Below are positions 6,086-6,408 of a stretch of 6,408 bases of DNA, piece by piece. Below the pieces are notes generated by a model, which was not told the origin of the DNA, ran no database searches, and worked only from the letters and a program-made list of their open reading frames with translations. Where the stretch lies: the NCBI GenBank assembly GCA_002690445.1, contig NZER01000087.1, positions 1 through 6,408 on the forward strand. The letters are read 5' to 3'. The number at the start of each line of letters is the position of its first letter. The stretch's first letter is position 1. This DNA is from Candidatus Pacearchaeota archaeon (lineage in GTDB: Archaea > Nanoarchaeota > Nanoarchaeia > Pacearchaeales > GW2011-AR1). The translations under genes and the position numbers were made by a program.

Positions 6086-6113
6086 GGGCGCCCCGATTAC
6101 TCAGGGCGCACCC
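6086..6113 (-). other. Hairpin just after the 30-aa gene
   Basis: GGGTGC pairs with GCGCCC (one U-G pair that exists only in the minus-strand RNA), then after a single bulged G, CCC pairs with GGG, closing a 9-nt loop. It lies 8 nt after the stop of the 30-aa gene, upstream of the perfect 14-bp hairpin. Confidence 0.6.
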
Positions 6114-6121
6114 TCAGACCG

Positions 6122-6214
6122 CTAGGTCTTGCGGATGACGTTGATGTAGATGGCCAGGCCACCCACTCCTATGAGCAGGATCCAGTCGAGCAGAGTCAGG
6201 TATGCACCTTCCAT
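6122..6214 (-). CDS. 30-aa single-pass membrane peptide
   Basis: The ORF of 30 codons begins MEGAYLTLLDWILL and ends NVIRKT. Residues about 6-27 are hydrophobic with a G-V-G-G core, and the basic RK at the C-terminus would favour a cytoplasmic C-terminus. An SD, TAGGAGAC, lies seven to eight nucleotides upstream of ATG 6214, as for its neighbours. It is flanked by the 35-aa gene on one side and the 55-aa membrane gene on the other, so two small membrane proteins are adjacent. The function is unknown; the gene call rests on the SD, the clean TM profile and position in the gene string. Confidence 0.72.
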   Translation of the reverse strand: MEGAYLTLLDWILLIGVGGLAIYINVIRKT

Positions 6215-6232
6215 GGTTCTGTCTCCTAAGTG

Positions 6233-6269
6233 TGGGGCAGGTTGATATCCCAGACTGCCCCAGGCTGGG
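6233..6269 (-). other. Paired inverted repeats, possible H-type pseudoknot
   Basis: In the minus-strand RNA the order is CCCAG (6269-6265), UGGGGCAG (6262-6255), CUGGG (6253-6249), CUGCCCCA (6240-6233). The first pairs with the third (5 bp) and the second with the fourth (8 bp), giving interleaved stems with a 2-nt first loop, a 1-nt junction and an 8-nt A/U-rich last loop. The gap separates the 35-aa and 30-aa genes, and the structure ends about 5 nt before the 30-aa gene's SD. I match it to no known riboswitch. Either stem alone could also form. Confidence 0.5.
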
Positions 6270-6283
6270 TTGGTTGAGAAGGG

Positions 6284-6391
6284 TTAGCAGCAGAACTCGT
6301 GGCGGTCCATCGCCTTGCCGGCCACGTCCGAGGACGACTCCGACTTGGAGTCGTACCAGTACTCCCAGTCGCAGTGCAAGCAGATCACCAT
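6284..6391 (-). CDS. 35-aa possible C2HC zinc-knuckle protein (start uncertain)
   Basis: The frame encodes MVICLHCDWEYWYDS..., with C4-x2-C7 near the start and H31-x2-C34 (plus C35) at the end, separated by a Ser/acidic stretch and a helix. Cx2C followed by Hx2C at this spacing fits a single small zinc finger of the kind found in very short phage proteins. The SD before ATG 6391 is weak (CCAGGC), and the frame stays open to the window edge at 6408, so the protein could begin upstream and only its C-terminus be seen here. Zinc binding is inferred from residue spacing. Confidence 0.65.
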   Translation of the reverse strand: MVICLHCDWEYWYDSKSESSSDVAGKAMDRHEFCC

Positions 6392-6408
6392 GGTGTCTGC
6401 CTGGCCGA

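Overview
The window looks like part of a tailed-phage or phage-derived genome. Every supported gene lies on the minus strand. The genes are short, tightly packed and mostly unlike any family I can name; neighbouring genes share a few nucleotides or sit a few nucleotides apart, and almost every start has a strong purine-rich Shine-Dalgarno (SD) sequence. The DNA looks moderately GC-rich (my visual estimate, not a count). I see no structural, replication or lysis gene I can name, so the host is not determined. The one confident family match is a DUF4326 protein, a family often found in phages, cut by the left edge.

Layout in transcription order (right to left): a 35-aa possible zinc-knuckle protein (6391-6284); a 30-aa single-pass membrane peptide (6214-6122); a 55-aa tail-anchored membrane protein with four consecutive Trp (5984-5817); a 324-aa coiled-coil protein with a very basic tail (5706-4732); a 95-aa protein (4624-4337); a 195-aa protein with 15 Cys, opening with a CxxC...HxxC zinc-finger-like unit (4334-3747); a 143-aa acidic protein (3743-3312); a 177-aa helical acidic protein (3298-2765); a 325-aa protein with a Lys/Ala/Thr-rich N-terminus and a likely second internal start (2768-1791); a 496-aa protein with Cys clusters at both ends (1729-239); and the partial DUF4326 gene (225 to beyond the left edge). 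The 35-aa, 30-aa and DUF4326 genes are short or edge-cut.

The genes from 4624 down to 1791 are a near-continuous translational string with gaps of 2, 3 and 13 nt and one 4-nt overlap. The other five junctions to the right and left of it that exceed 50 nt each contain two predicted stem structures and no U-tract, including two hairpins with a cUUCGg tetraloop on the transcribed strand and one arrangement that can fold as an H-type pseudoknot. Start sites fall into recurring near-identical cassettes. The most notable non-coding signals are these paired intergenic stems, the reused start cassettes, the internal start in the 325-aa gene, and a 26-nt tandem duplication that carries both a stop codon and the next gene's start.

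I cannot assign a pathway. The gene string probably forms one polycistronic unit of accessory phage functions, with several small metal-binding or nucleic-acid-binding candidates. No stretch above 300 bases lacks a gene, and I see no RNA gene, CRISPR array, insertion sequence or recognisable sigma-type promoter.
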